From Methylophilaceae bacterium (lineage in GTDB: Bacteria; Pseudomonadota; Gammaproteobacteria; Burkholderiales; Methylophilaceae), in the NCBI GenBank assembly GCA_006844635.1, contig SPJO01000123.1, positions 1-42,848 of the forward strand: a stretch of DNA of 42,848 nucleotides, written 5' to 3'. Below are positions 7,209-15,738 of this stretch, one piece after another. The notes below the pieces were generated by a model. That model was not told the DNA's origin. It made no database searches and saw nothing but the letters and a program-made list of their open reading frames with translations. The first letter of the stretch is position 1, and each line of letters begins with the position of its first letter. A program made the translations under genes and the position numbers.

Positions 7209-8827
7209 AACGGCCAACAGTCAATGGGCGCAGAAAGTTTCTTTATAGTTTAGGTGCGCTGTCCTTGGGCGGTTTGGCATTGGCTTATCGCAGATTAGGT
7301 CAATATGGTGCGAATGCGAAAGGAAAGCTGGTAGCTAAAGCTAAGCCGAGGCTTGGTATTAATATCAGTGGGGTTGCTTATTGGGGGTCAGAGTATCCCT
7401 TTGTTAATTTGATGTATCAATCTGGAGAGTGGATCAGTCAGCCAGCATCAGGGGAATGGGGTGAAGGCCCGGAACTTTCTTTAGATAAGCATGGTTGGAT
7501 CAAGCAGTTAGCGGCAGGTTGCCGCGCAACAAAGATTCTTTGTGCCGGAGAGGATGGTAATTTATACCCTTCAGGTCGTTACGTTATTCTCTATGATGGT
7601 GAAGGTGAAATTTTGCCACACAAAATAACGTCATCGGTGACAAAAAACACTGCTGGGCGGATGGAGGTGGATGTTGATGCCACGAAGGGTATGTTCGCGA
7701 TTGACGTTGTTTCGACCAATCCAAAAAACTATATCCGTAATATCCGTGTGATTATGCCGGGTTTTGAGGCTAGTTACATACAAAACCCCTGGCACCCAGA
7801 TTTTTTAGCAAGGTGGTCTGGTGTTGCGTGTATTCGCATGATGGATTTGATGGCAATCAATAATGCAACACAGGTCGTTTGGGAAGATAGGCCACACATT
7901 GAAAATGCGAGCTATGCTGAAAAAGGTGTGCCAGCTGAGTTGCTAATAGATTTAGCCAACCGTCTAAAAACAGATGTTTGGTTCTGTATGCCACATATGG
8001 CCGATGATAGTTATATCAAGCAGTTTGCAACGTTAGCGAAGGATAAATTACAGCATACATTGCGCGCATGGGTGGAGTATTCGAATGAAGTTTGGAATGG
8101 TGGGTTTTCTCAATTTACCTATGCAGCAGAGCAAGGCCGAGCCTTAAATTTATCTAATGAGGACTGGGAAGCAGCATTTCAATATAATGCACATCGGTCA
8201 GCACAAATCTTTAGTATTTGGGCACGGGTATTCAATGATGAACAACGTATCGTGAAGGTAATCGCATCGCAAGCGGCAAATGCATGGTTATCAGAGCAGC
8301 TTTTGAAAGTGCCTGCGTTGGCTGAGCAAGCTGATGTGTTAGCGATAGCACCTTATATCTCAATGAATGTGCCAGAAAGTAAAGATGAGGAGGGCTTGTC
8401 ATCGACAGAGGTCTCTAACTGGACGCTTAATCAGCTGTTTGACTATTTGAATACAAACAAACTTTCTGAGTCCAAGCGCTGGATACAAGCGAACAAAAAA
8501 ATTGCAGATGTATATGGACTTAAGCTCGTTGCATATGAGGCAGGACAGCATCTAGTCGGCGTGCAAGGTGGCGAGAATCATGAGCAGCTTACTAAGTTCT
8601 TTAAGCAAGCTAACGCTGATAAGCGTATGGGGGATATTTATCAGCGGCACTTAATAGATTGGGAAATGGCAGGCGGAGACCTTTGGTGTGCATTTAATAG
8701 TATGGGTGGCTGGTCCAAGTGGGGTAGCTGGGGGTTATTAGAGTATGCGGATAAACCAACGGCTAAATATCGTGTCACTATCAAGTGGGCCAAATCTAAA
8801 GGTCAGCAAATGCGAGTTATTGAATGA
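7205..8827 (+). CDS. Exported glycoside hydrolase clan A-like protein
   Basis: A 540-residue protein with a twin-arginine-like signal (GRRKFL at 8-13, then a hydrophobic stretch to about residue 27), so probably exported folded to the periplasm. The C-terminal two thirds look like a TIM-barrel hydrolase of clan GH-A: a strand ending VEYSNEVWNG puts an Asn-Glu pair at 294-295 in the usual acid/base position, and LVAYEAGQ puts a second glutamate at 445 in the nucleophile position. Residues about 45-200 form a separate beta-rich part. No specific family or substrate is recognised. It overlaps mtnA by 4 bases and the aldolase by 4 bases, so it is translated as part of the mtnA operon although its predicted location differs from that of the two enzymes. 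Confidence 0.75.
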   Translation: MKRPTVNGRRKFLYSLGALSLGGLALAYRRLGQYGANAKGKLVAKAKPRLGINISGVAYWGSEYPFVNLMYQSGEWISQPASGEWGEGPELSLDKHGWIKQLAAGCRATKILCAGEDGNLYPSGRYVILYDGEGEILPHKITSSVTKNTAGRMEVDVDATKGMFAIDVVSTNPKNYIRNIRVIMPGFEASYIQNPWHPDFLARWSGVACIRMMDLMAINNATQVVWEDRPHIENASYAEKGVPAELLIDLANRLKTDVWFCMPHMADDSYIKQFATLAKDKLQHTLRAWVEYSNEVWNGGFSQFTYAAEQGRALNLSNEDWEAAFQYNAHRSAQIFSIWARVFNDEQRIVKVIASQAANAWLSEQLLKVPALAEQADVLAIAPYISMNVPESKDEEGLSSTEVSNWTLNQLFDYLNTNKLSESKRWIQANKKIADVYGLKLVAYEAGQHLVGVQGGENHEQLTKFFKQANADKRMGDIYQRHLIDWEMAGGDLWCAFNSMGGWSKWGSWGLLEYADKPTAKYRVTIKWAKSKGQQMRVIE

Positions 8828-9471
8828 CAAAAAAACTTCACACTTCACAGGCATTAGTGGATGTTAGCCAACAGTTAATCGAAAGTGGTTTAAATAAAGG
8901 CACTTCAGGTAATGTGAGCGTGCGTTGTGATAATGGGTTTTTGGTCACGCCTAGTGGTCTTAACGTTGCTGATATGACAGCAGACAGTATGGTTTATATG
9001 CAGATTGATGGGCAACATACTGCAGATAAAAAACCGTCATCTGAATGGCAGTTCCATCGTGATATTTTGCAAAGTCGGCCAGAGGTCAATGCCGTTATTC
9101 ATACCCATAGTATGTTTGCAACCACTGTAGCTTGTTTGCATAAGGATATTCCACCATTTCACTATATGATTGCAGTTGCTGGAGGAGATTCTATCCGCTG
9201 TGCACCTTATGCCTTATTTGGTACGCAAGCTTTGTCTGGGCATGCACTCACCGCTATAAAAGACCGAAAAGCTTGCCTACTTGCTAACCATGGCATGATT
9301 GCCATTGGGGCTGACTTAGATGAGGCTTTTGCCATCGCAGTTGAAGTCGAAAACCTATGTGAGCAATATTGGCGTTTATTACAAATCACGCCTGAACCGC
9401 CATTATTATCAGCAGATGAAATGCGTGAAGTTTTTCAGCAGTTCCAAGGGTATGGCAATTGGAATTCATAA
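8824..9471 (+). CDS. Class II aldolase, fuculose-phosphate type (Ald2-like)
   Basis: A 215-residue zinc aldolase very similar in layout to E. coli FucA. The catalytic glutamate is E74 (PSSEWQFH) and the zinc ligands are H93, H95 (HTH) and H156 (NHG), each one residue from the E. coli positions 73, 92, 94 and 155. FucA-type enzymes cleave ketose-1-phosphates to dihydroxyacetone phosphate plus an aldehyde. In the DHAP shunt, Ald2 takes the MtnA product (5-methylthioribulose- or 5-deoxyribulose-1-phosphate) and releases DHAP plus 2-methylthioacetaldehyde or acetaldehyde. Its place in an mtnA operon makes that role more likely than fucose breakdown, for which no other gene is seen. MtnB dehydratase belongs to the same superfamily, but the FucA-like active site and spacing argue against it. 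Confidence 0.85.
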   Translation: MTKKLHTSQALVDVSQQLIESGLNKGTSGNVSVRCDNGFLVTPSGLNVADMTADSMVYMQIDGQHTADKKPSSEWQFHRDILQSRPEVNAVIHTHSMFATTVACLHKDIPPFHYMIAVAGGDSIRCAPYALFGTQALSGHALTAIKDRKACLLANHGMIAIGADLDEAFAIAVEVENLCEQYWRLLQITPEPPLLSADEMREVFQQFQGYGNWNS

Positions 9472-9613
9472 GAATTTGTTAAATGACTTGCGATTCTTTT
9501 TCATTGCTATAACCTGAAATGGTATTACGTTTCGTTTCGTCACTTATCGCTAACTAAAGCTTTCTATAAAGCTGGTAGCTGACTTAGCGTCATTGCTCAC
9601 TTTGGGAGGCAAC

Positions 9614-10267
9614 ATGGCACTACGGTTACGCTATCAGACGGTGGAGTTTGATAAAGTCGATATTCACCTTTGCACATTACGCGATAAGCAGCAATTTTCT
9701 GATGCTGAAGATGTTGCGCTAGACCTTGGTATTTCCTCATCTCTATGGTCGTTATTCGGCGTTATTTGGCCTTCTAGCATGGTGTTGGCACACCATATGA
9801 AAGATTATGATACGGCAGGTAAACGGATATTAGAAACGGGTTGTGGCATGGCGTTGTCTAGTTTATTACTCAATGAACAAGACGCAGACATAACCGCAAG
9901 CGACTATCACCCAGAAGTGCAAACCTTTTTAGATAGAAATACTGATTTGAATAATGGGAAAGCTATCCCATTCGAACGCGCTGATTGGGCCGAGGAGTCA
10001 GATACGCTGGGTCAGTTTGATTTAATTATTGGCAGCGACATCTTGTATGAGGATGGGCATATACAACAACTCGCCAGCTTTATAGCGCTTCATGCTAAGC
10101 CGAAGTGTGAGGTGATTTTAGTTGACCCAGGAAGAGGACGTAAGACAAAGCTCAGTAAGGCACTGGTTGAAGCAGGTTTTGAGTATACGCATACACAGCC
10201 AGCACATACGGATTATTTAGATGAGCCGTTTAAAGGATATATCCTTAAGTTTTGGCGTGATGTTTAG
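9614..10267 (+). CDS. SAM-dependent methyltransferase of the lysine-methyltransferase-like group
   Basis: A 217-residue class I methyltransferase. Motif I is ILETGCGMALSS (about residues 73-84), ASDYHP follows as motif II, and FDLIIGSDILYE is the post-motif DxxY-like stretch seen in the METTL21/Methyltransf_16 group, which methylates protein lysines or small molecules. The target is unknown. ATG 9614 is chosen because GGGAGG sits four bases upstream; a TTG at 9593 in frame is less likely. It lies 142 bases after the aldolase, so it may have its own promoter. The gap contains an AGCTTT-N4-AAAGCT hairpin at 9558-9573 without a T-tract. Confidence 0.82.
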   Translation: MALRLRYQTVEFDKVDIHLCTLRDKQQFSDAEDVALDLGISSSLWSLFGVIWPSSMVLAHHMKDYDTAGKRILETGCGMALSSLLLNEQDADITASDYHPEVQTFLDRNTDLNNGKAIPFERADWAEESDTLGQFDLIIGSDILYEDGHIQQLASFIALHAKPKCEVILVDPGRGRKTKLSKALVEAGFEYTHTQPAHTDYLDEPFKGYILKFWRDV

Positions 10268-10437
10268 ATGCAAACTACGACGTGTGGGATAGGGGCTTGC
10301 TTTTATCTTCTGGAGAGCGTAAACGCTGGACCATCTAAGTGGTAACTTAATTAATAGGGCCCAGATGCACAACAATCATCCGCTGTTATGTCAAGCTAAA
10401 ATAATTAATTTTTATCACAAAGTCTTGCAGTGTTTCA

Positions 10438-10466
10438 TTGTGATTGTAATGCCTTTGACGTAAAAT
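10438..10466 (+). promoter_or_regulatory. Candidate pyrG promoter
   Basis: TTGTGA (10438-10443), a 17-base spacer and TAAAAT (10461-10466) predict a start near 10473 and a leader of about 31 bases. There is no Shine-Dalgarno before the pyrG ATG. The rest of 10268-10503 shows no gene or strong structure. Confidence 0.5.
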
Positions 10467-10503
10467 AACATCCCGTCTGCAATAATTCTTATAAAGCCTT
10501 TTC

Positions 10504-12135
10504 ATGACCAAATATGTATTCGTAACCGGCGGTGTTGTTTCTTCTTTAGGGAAAGGCATTGCGGCGGCAAGTCTTGGTGCAATTCTTGAGTCACGTGGCA
10601 TCAACGTGACCATGCTCAAGTTAGACCCCTATATCAACGTAGATCCTGGCACCATGTCGCCATTCCAACATGGTGAGGTGTTTGTCACTGATGATGGTAC
10701 GGAGACTGACCTTGATTTAGGCCATTATGAGCGTTTTATTAGCGCTAAAATGACGGAGCACAACAACTTCACCACTGGCCAGATATACGAAACCGTGATT
10801 AAGAAAGAGCGACGCGGTGAGTACCTAGGTAAGACAGTACAAGTCATTCCGCATATTACTGATGAAATCAAAAGCCATATCAAGGCTGGTGCTAAAGGTG
10901 CTGACGTTGCGATTGTCGAAGTTGGTGGTACTGTGGGTGATATTGAATCACTACCATTCTTAGAGGCGATTCGCCAAATGGGTGTAGAAGAAGGGCGCAC
11001 CAACACCTGTTATGTGCACTTGACGTTGTTACCATGGATTCCAACAGCTGGTGAACTGAAAACTAAACCGACGCAGCACTCTGTGAAAGAATTGCGTGAG
11101 ATTGGTATCCAGCCTGATATCCTATTGTGTCGTGCTGAGCGCGAAATCCCCGAAGAGGAGCGCAAGAAAATCGCACTCTTTACGAATGTGCCATTTGAGT
11201 CGGTGATTAGTGCCATTGATTCAGATTCTATTTATAAAATTCCAGGTTTATTACATGAGCAAATGATGGATGAAATTGTTTGCCATAAATTAGACATCTT
11301 GGCGAAAGCGGCCAACTTAACCGAGTGGAACAATATTACCAATACACTCGCGAACCCTAAGCATCATGTGGATATTGCTTTCGTTGGGAAATATGTGGAT
11401 TTAACTGAGTCGTATAAATCACTGACTGAGGCATTAATCCATGCAGGTATTCACACTAACTCTAAAGTGAAAATTCACTTTATTGATAGTGAAGATGTTG
11501 AGGAAAAAGGCACGGCAGCATTAGAGGAAATGGATGCAATTCTCATTCCAGGTGGCTTCGGTAAGCGGGGTACAGAAGGCAAAATTAAAACTGTACAATT
11601 TGCTCGCGAGAACAAAATTCCTTATCTAGGTATTTGTCTAGGGATGCAATTAGCCGTGATTGAGTTTGCGCGAAACGTAGCGGGCTTGAAAGATGCCAAT
11701 AGTACAGAGTTTAACCCTGAGGCTGAGCATAAATTAGTTGGTCTTATTGATGAGTGGCAAGATGCATCGGGCAAGATTGAAAAGCGTGACGAGCATTCGG
11801 ATTTAGGTGGCACGATGCGTTTAGGTGCGCAAGAGTGTCCGATTGAGCCAAATACTAAAGCGGCAGATATTTACGGTAGTCAGGTGACTGAGCGTCATCG
11901 TCATCGTTATGAAGTGAACAATCATTATGTTGAGCAGTTGAAAGAAGCCGGATTGGTTGTATCAGCACGTACACCAACTGAAGATTTATGTGAAATGATT
12001 GAGTTGCCGGAAGCGGTGCATCCTTGGTTTGTGGCTTGTCAGTTTCACCCTGAGTTCACCTCTAATCCACGAGCAGGTCACCCACTGTTTACCGCGTATG
12101 TGAAAGCGGCACTTGCGTATAAAGGTCAAAAATAA
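10504..12135 (+). CDS. pyrG: CTP synthase
   Basis: Makes CTP from UTP, ATP and glutamine. The N-terminal synthase domain opens with KYVFVTGGVVSSLGKG and contains the GTVGDIES loop. The C-terminal class I glutamine amidotransferase domain has the nucleophile cysteine in GICLGMQ and the partner His-Glu in FHPEF near residue 518. 543 residues is full length. kdsA starts directly after the stop (TAA-ATG) and eno follows, an order shared by many proteobacteria. The product feeds both nucleic acids and CMP-KDO formation, for which KdsA supplies the sugar. Confidence 0.98.
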   Translation: MTKYVFVTGGVVSSLGKGIAAASLGAILESRGINVTMLKLDPYINVDPGTMSPFQHGEVFVTDDGTETDLDLGHYERFISAKMTEHNNFTTGQIYETVIKKERRGEYLGKTVQVIPHITDEIKSHIKAGAKGADVAIVEVGGTVGDIESLPFLEAIRQMGVEEGRTNTCYVHLTLLPWIPTAGELKTKPTQHSVKELREIGIQPDILLCRAEREIPEEERKKIALFTNVPFESVISAIDSDSIYKIPGLLHEQMMDEIVCHKLDILAKAANLTEWNNITNTLANPKHHVDIAFVGKYVDLTESYKSLTEALIHAGIHTNSKVKIHFIDSEDVEEKGTAALEEMDAILIPGGFGKRGTEGKIKTVQFARENKIPYLGICLGMQLAVIEFARNVAGLKDANSTEFNPEAEHKLVGLIDEWQDASGKIEKRDEHSDLGGTMRLGAQECPIEPNTKAADIYGSQVTERHRHRYEVNNHYVEQLKEAGLVVSARTPTEDLCEMIELPEAVHPWFVACQFHPEFTSNPRAGHPLFTAYVKAALAYKGQK

Positions 12136-12975
12136 ATGAAATTATGTGGTTTTGAAGTTGGTTTAGATCAGCCTTTGTTTTTAATTGCTGGTCCTTGTGT
12201 CATTGAGTCAAAAGAATTTGCGATTGAAACGGCAGGACAGTTAAAAGAGATTGCCGAACGGGTGGGTGTACCATTTATCTATAAATCTTCATATGATAAA
12301 GCCAACCGCAGCTCAACCAAGACGTTCCGTGGCTTTGGTATGGAAGAAGGTTTGAAAATTCTGGATGAAGTCAGAAGTCAGATAGGTGTGCCAGTATTAA
12401 CAGATGTTCACACAGAAGAGCAAGTGCCGCATGTGGCAGCTGTTGTTGATGTCTTACAAACGCCTGCTTTCTTATGCCGCCAAACGGATTTTATTGTTGC
12501 TTGTGCAAAATCTGGCAAGCCAGTGAATATTAAAAAAGGCCAATTTTTGGCGCCACATGACATGATGCAAGTGGTTAATAAAGCCAAAGAGGCGAATGGT
12601 GGTGCAGACAATATCATGGTTTGTGAACGTGGCGCTTCATTTGGCTATAACACATTGGTGTCTGACATGCGCGGATTGGCGACGATGCGTGAAACCAATT
12701 GCCCTGTCGTTTTTGATGCAACGCATTCAGTACAGCAGCCGGGCGGACAAGGTGAAAAAAGCGGAGGGCAACGTGAGCATGTGCCTGTACTAGCACGAGC
12801 CGCAGTGGCGAGTGGTATTGCTGGCGTGTTTATGGAGACGCACCCAGACCCATCAAAAGCATTGTCGGATGGCCCCAACGCATGGCCGTTAAGCAAAATG
12901 GAAGATTTATTACATGTTATCGTCGACTTAGATAAGCTGGTGAAGAAAGCTGGCTTTGCTGAGATGACACTTTAA
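12136..12975 (+). CDS. kdsA: 3-deoxy-D-manno-octulosonate 8-phosphate synthase
   Basis: Condenses phosphoenolpyruvate with arabinose 5-phosphate to KDO-8-phosphate, the first committed step of KDO for lipopolysaccharide. Family signatures are IAGPCVIES at 17-25, YKSSYDKANRSS at 49-60, NIKKGQFLAP, and DATHSVQQPGG. Length 279 matches the enzyme. It begins on the base after the pyrG stop. Eno, encoded next, produces its substrate phosphoenolpyruvate. It indicates a Gram-negative cell with KDO-containing LPS. Confidence 0.97.
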   Translation: MKLCGFEVGLDQPLFLIAGPCVIESKEFAIETAGQLKEIAERVGVPFIYKSSYDKANRSSTKTFRGFGMEEGLKILDEVRSQIGVPVLTDVHTEEQVPHVAAVVDVLQTPAFLCRQTDFIVACAKSGKPVNIKKGQFLAPHDMMQVVNKAKEANGGADNIMVCERGASFGYNTLVSDMRGLATMRETNCPVVFDATHSVQQPGGQGEKSGGQREHVPVLARAAVASGIAGVFMETHPDPSKALSDGPNAWPLSKMEDLLHVIVDLDKLVKKAGFAEMTL

Positions 12976-13022
12976 GCATACTATATAGCAAGATAAATTA
13001 GGACTACGTTAAAGGAAGAGAA

Positions 13023-14309
13023 ATGAGTGCAATTGTAGATGTAATCGCCCGTGAAATTATGGACTCTCGTGGTAACCCAACGATTGAAGTGGATGTGTTG
13101 CTTGAAAGCGGCATTATCGGACGTGCTGCAGTACCTTCTGGCGCGTCTACTGGCGCTAAAGAAGCGATGGAGCTGCGTGATGGTGATAAAAGCCGTTACC
13201 TGGGCAAAGGGGTACTAAAAGCAGTTGAGCATGTGAATACTGAAATTACAGAAGCGATTATTGGTTTAGACGCTGAAGAGCAAAGCTTTATCGATAAAAC
13301 ATTAATTGAGTTGGATGGTACTGAGAACAAAGACCGATTAGGTGCGAATGCGATTTTAGGTGTGTCAATGGCCTGTGCACGTGCTGCAGCTGAAGAAAGC
13401 GGTTTACCACTTTATCGCTATTTAGGTGGCTCTGGCAAAATGCGCCTACCAACGCCAATGATGAACATCATTAACGGCGGAGAGCATGCTGATAACTCAG
13501 TGGATATCCAAGAGTTTATGATTATCCCAGCAGGCTTACCTACTTTCCGTGAAGCATTGCGTTGCGGTGCAGAAATCTTTCATCAATTGAAAAAAACCAT
13601 TGGTGCTAAAGGTTTGGCAACCACAGTCGGTGATGAGGGTGGATTTGCACCAGATTTGCCTTCTAACGAGTCGGCACTACAGCTGATTATGGAAGCCATT
13701 GCGGCAGCGGGGTATGAGCCAGGTAAGGATGTTTATTTAGGTTTAGATTGTGCGAGTACAGAGTTCTATAAAGATGGAAAATATCACTTGGAATCAGAGG
13801 GTATTTCACTGACTTCCGCAGAATTCTGCGATTATTTAGCAACACTCTGTGATAAATATCCAATCATCAGTATTGAAGATGGTATGGATGAGTATGACTG
13901 GGATGGTTGGGATGTTCTAACCAAACGCTTAGGTGATAAAGTGCAATTAGTGGGTGATGATCTGTTTGTGACGAACCCTAAAATCTTAAGAGAAGGTATC
14001 CAAAAGGAAGCTGCTAACTCTGTATTGATTAAAGTGAACCAAATCGGTACGCTGACAGAAACATTTGAAGCGATTGAAATGGCAAAATGTGCAGGTTACA
14101 CAGCTGTTGTGTCTCATCGTTCAGGTGAAACAGAAGATACGACGATTGCTGATATTTCAGTTGCGACCAATGCATTGCAAATCAAAACTGGCTCATTGTG
14201 CCGTTCTGAGCGTATTGCGAAATATAACCAATTGTTAAGGATTGAAGAAGAACTTGGTGACGCCACTAGTTATGCAGGTTTGTCTGCGTTCTATCAATTG
14301 ATTAAATAA
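13023..14309 (+). CDS. eno: Enolase
   Basis: Converts 2-phosphoglycerate to phosphoenolpyruvate and in many proteobacteria is also part of the RNA degradosome. Signatures are MDSRGNPTIEVDV near the N-terminus, GDEGGFAP, the metal-site LGLDCASTEFY, SIEDGMDEYDWDGW and the catalytic lysine in VLIKVNQIGTLTE, with SHRSGETEDT at the end. 428 residues is normal. A strong AGGAAGAG ribosome site precedes the ATG. A very strong hairpin terminator stands 5 bases after the stop codon. Confidence 0.98.
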   Translation: MSAIVDVIAREIMDSRGNPTIEVDVLLESGIIGRAAVPSGASTGAKEAMELRDGDKSRYLGKGVLKAVEHVNTEITEAIIGLDAEEQSFIDKTLIELDGTENKDRLGANAILGVSMACARAAAEESGLPLYRYLGGSGKMRLPTPMMNIINGGEHADNSVDIQEFMIIPAGLPTFREALRCGAEIFHQLKKTIGAKGLATTVGDEGGFAPDLPSNESALQLIMEAIAAAGYEPGKDVYLGLDCASTEFYKDGKYHLESEGISLTSAEFCDYLATLCDKYPIISIEDGMDEYDWDGWDVLTKRLGDKVQLVGDDLFVTNPKILREGIQKEAANSVLIKVNQIGTLTETFEAIEMAKCAGYTAVVSHRSGETEDTTIADISVATNALQIKTGSLCRSERIAKYNQLLRIEEELGDATSYAGLSAFYQLIK

Positions 14310-14314
14310 ACATT

Positions 14315-14347
14315 GATAAGCCGCAGTTAGCTGCGGCTTATCTTTTT
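14315..14347 (+). terminator. Strong terminator between eno and ftsB
   Basis: A perfect 12-bp stem GATAAGCCGCAG/CTGCGGCTTATC (14315-14326 with 14331-14342) with a TTAG loop is followed by five T. The Shine-Dalgarno of ftsB begins immediately after the T-run, so ftsB must be reached by read-through unless it has a promoter inside eno. Confidence 0.85.
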
Positions 14348-14355
14348 GAGGAAGC

Positions 14356-14685
14356 ATGAAGGCTTTAACATTAATCTTCGTGGTGTTGATTGCGCTATTA
14401 CAATACCCATTATGGCTGGGTAAGGGCGGTTGGCTACGTGTGTGGAATGTGAGCCAGCAGGTTGACAAGAAAAAAGAAAAAAACGAAGTCCATAAGCAAC
14501 GGAATGATGCGCTTAGAGCAGAAGTGCGAGATCTAAAAAAAGGGAATGCAGCAGTTGAGGAACGCGCGCGTAGCGAGCTGGGGATGATTAAATCAGACGA
14601 AGTGTTTTATCAAGTGATTGATAAACCGATTCCTGAAAAACCTGTCAATCAATTGCCGGAGGTTGAGGAACAGCCGTCTGAGTAA
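14356..14685 (+). CDS. ftsB: Cell division protein FtsB
   Basis: A 109-residue bitopic divisome protein that bridges FtsL and FtsQ and helps activate septal peptidoglycan synthesis. It has a short cytoplasmic end, one membrane segment at about residues 4-22, then a periplasmic coiled coil (about 35-80, rich in K, E, R and hydrophobic heptads) with the typical N-A-x-x-E-E-R-A-R-x-E-L-G-M pattern ending near 78. A proline/glutamate-rich tail closes the protein. The eno-ftsB order is conserved in proteobacteria. GAGGAAG gives a good ribosome site. It is followed by a bidirectional terminator. Confidence 0.93.
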   Translation: MKALTLIFVVLIALLQYPLWLGKGGWLRVWNVSQQVDKKKEKNEVHKQRNDALRAEVRDLKKGNAAVEERARSELGMIKSDEVFYQVIDKPIPEKPVNQLPEVEEQPSE

Positions 14686-14705
14686 GTGTCAGCGTTTTAA
14701 CGATT

Positions 14706-14737
14706 AAAAAAGCTCGCTATTTAAAGCGAGCTTTTTT
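14706..14737. terminator. Bidirectional terminator between ftsB and ygfZ
   Basis: AAAAAAGCTCGCT (14706-14718) pairs with AGCGAGCTTTTTT (14725-14737) around a 6-base loop. The A/T flanks make it work on both strands, between convergent ftsB and ygfZ. Confidence 0.9.
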
Positions 14738-14755
14738 GTTGTTAGTCACTTTGCT

Positions 14756-15721
14756 TTACTCCGCATTTGTAACCGTTAATGCATAAGGCATGTCTAAAAA
14801 GGTGATTGGCGTGTCTTGCCATGTTATGTCGCCTGTTTCTTTTGCTTGGATTCGAATCTCAATCAACGCGTCGACACCATTTTCTGGATTAGGGGCAACT
14901 TTCACTAATTGACCCGCTTCATTACCAGCCGCGTCGATGACTTTATCACCAGCCGTAGCTTGGTTTGAAGCATCTACTGCAATATGTGCCAGGTATGTAC
15001 GACGCTTCACTTTGCCAAGATAGTGCGTACGCGCCACAATCTCTTGGCCGGTATAGCAACCTTTTTTAAAGTTGATGCCGTTGAGTACGTCTAGGTTGAG
15101 CATTTGCGGCACAAATTGATCCTGTGTTGTTTCGAGTACATCTGGTGTTGCTGTTTGAATATCTAGCCAATCCCAGCAAATGGTATCTGCCTCTACACAT
15201 TTTGCCTTTAAGGCTGTCCAGACATCATCGGCTTGTTCGCGATTGGTGATGATTTCATAACGGTTGTGGCCTGCCATCGAAGGGAGCTTGATAATCAAGC
15301 TATGCGCTGTTGAGGTTAATGTAAAATCGCCTTCTGGCACTTCTCCAAACGCTTCTGAGGCGATGTTTTCAGCATCAGGTCCATTGATGCCAAAACGACG
15401 CATATCGGCGCTGACATCGCTAATATTGACCTTTGCGCGCATCACATACATGGTTAGGCGCTTCATGACACGCGCGAGAAGTGGTTGGCTTAACTGCAAG
15501 TATATTTGCTCATTCTGTGCAAATGCCAAAAACAATGCCAACATGCGGCCCTTAGGAGAGCAATAGGCACTTAGGTGGGCATTGTTACCGTTGAGCTGCG
15601 CAACATCATTGGTGACTTGTCCTTGCAAAAAGCTAACAGCATCATCGCCGCTTAGTGACAATAGGCCTAACTGTGATAACTCACATAAGGTATTGTCTGT
15701 TTGCCAATTTGTATCTGCCAT
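14756..15721 (-). CDS. ygfZ: Folate-binding protein YgfZ
   Basis: A tetrahydrofolate-binding protein of the GcvT-like fold that assists maturation or repair of certain iron-sulfur enzymes, such as the tRNA thiolase MiaB. The diagnostic motif K-G-C-Y-T-G-Q-E is at 220-227, with the essential cysteine at C222. Length 321 is normal. It is transcribed away from a ygfX-like gene 17 bases upstream; in E. coli ygfZ is likewise divergent from sdhE-ygfX, which supports both calls. Here no sdhE (ygfY) lies in the gap. Confidence 0.93.
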   Translation of the reverse strand: MADTNWQTDNTLCELSQLGLLSLSGDDAVSFLQGQVTNDVAQLNGNNAHLSAYCSPKGRMLALFLAFAQNEQIYLQLSQPLLARVMKRLTMYVMRAKVNISDVSADMRRFGINGPDAENIASEAFGEVPEGDFTLTSTAHSLIIKLPSMAGHNRYEIITNREQADDVWTALKAKCVEADTICWDWLDIQTATPDVLETTQDQFVPQMLNLDVLNGINFKKGCYTGQEIVARTHYLGKVKRRTYLAHIAVDASNQATAGDKVIDAAGNEAGQLVKVAPNPENGVDALIEIRIQAKETGDITWQDTPITFLDMPYALTVTNAE

Positions 15722-15738
15722 GCCACACTCTGCTTTCT

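Noticed and set aside
8824..9471. MtnB methylthioribulose-phosphate dehydratase
   Set aside because: Same superfamily, but residues and spacing (E74, H93, H95, H156; YMIAVAGGDSI) follow FucA nearly one to one.
10268..10503. Riboswitch or attenuator before pyrG
   Set aside because: The predicted leader is about 31 bases without a hairpin or a C-tract start of the kind seen in Gram-positive pyrG.
15655..15738. Upstream extension of the ygfX-like gene
   Set aside because: It runs into the start of divergent ygfZ; ATG 15739 just before the polar N-terminus matches family topology.
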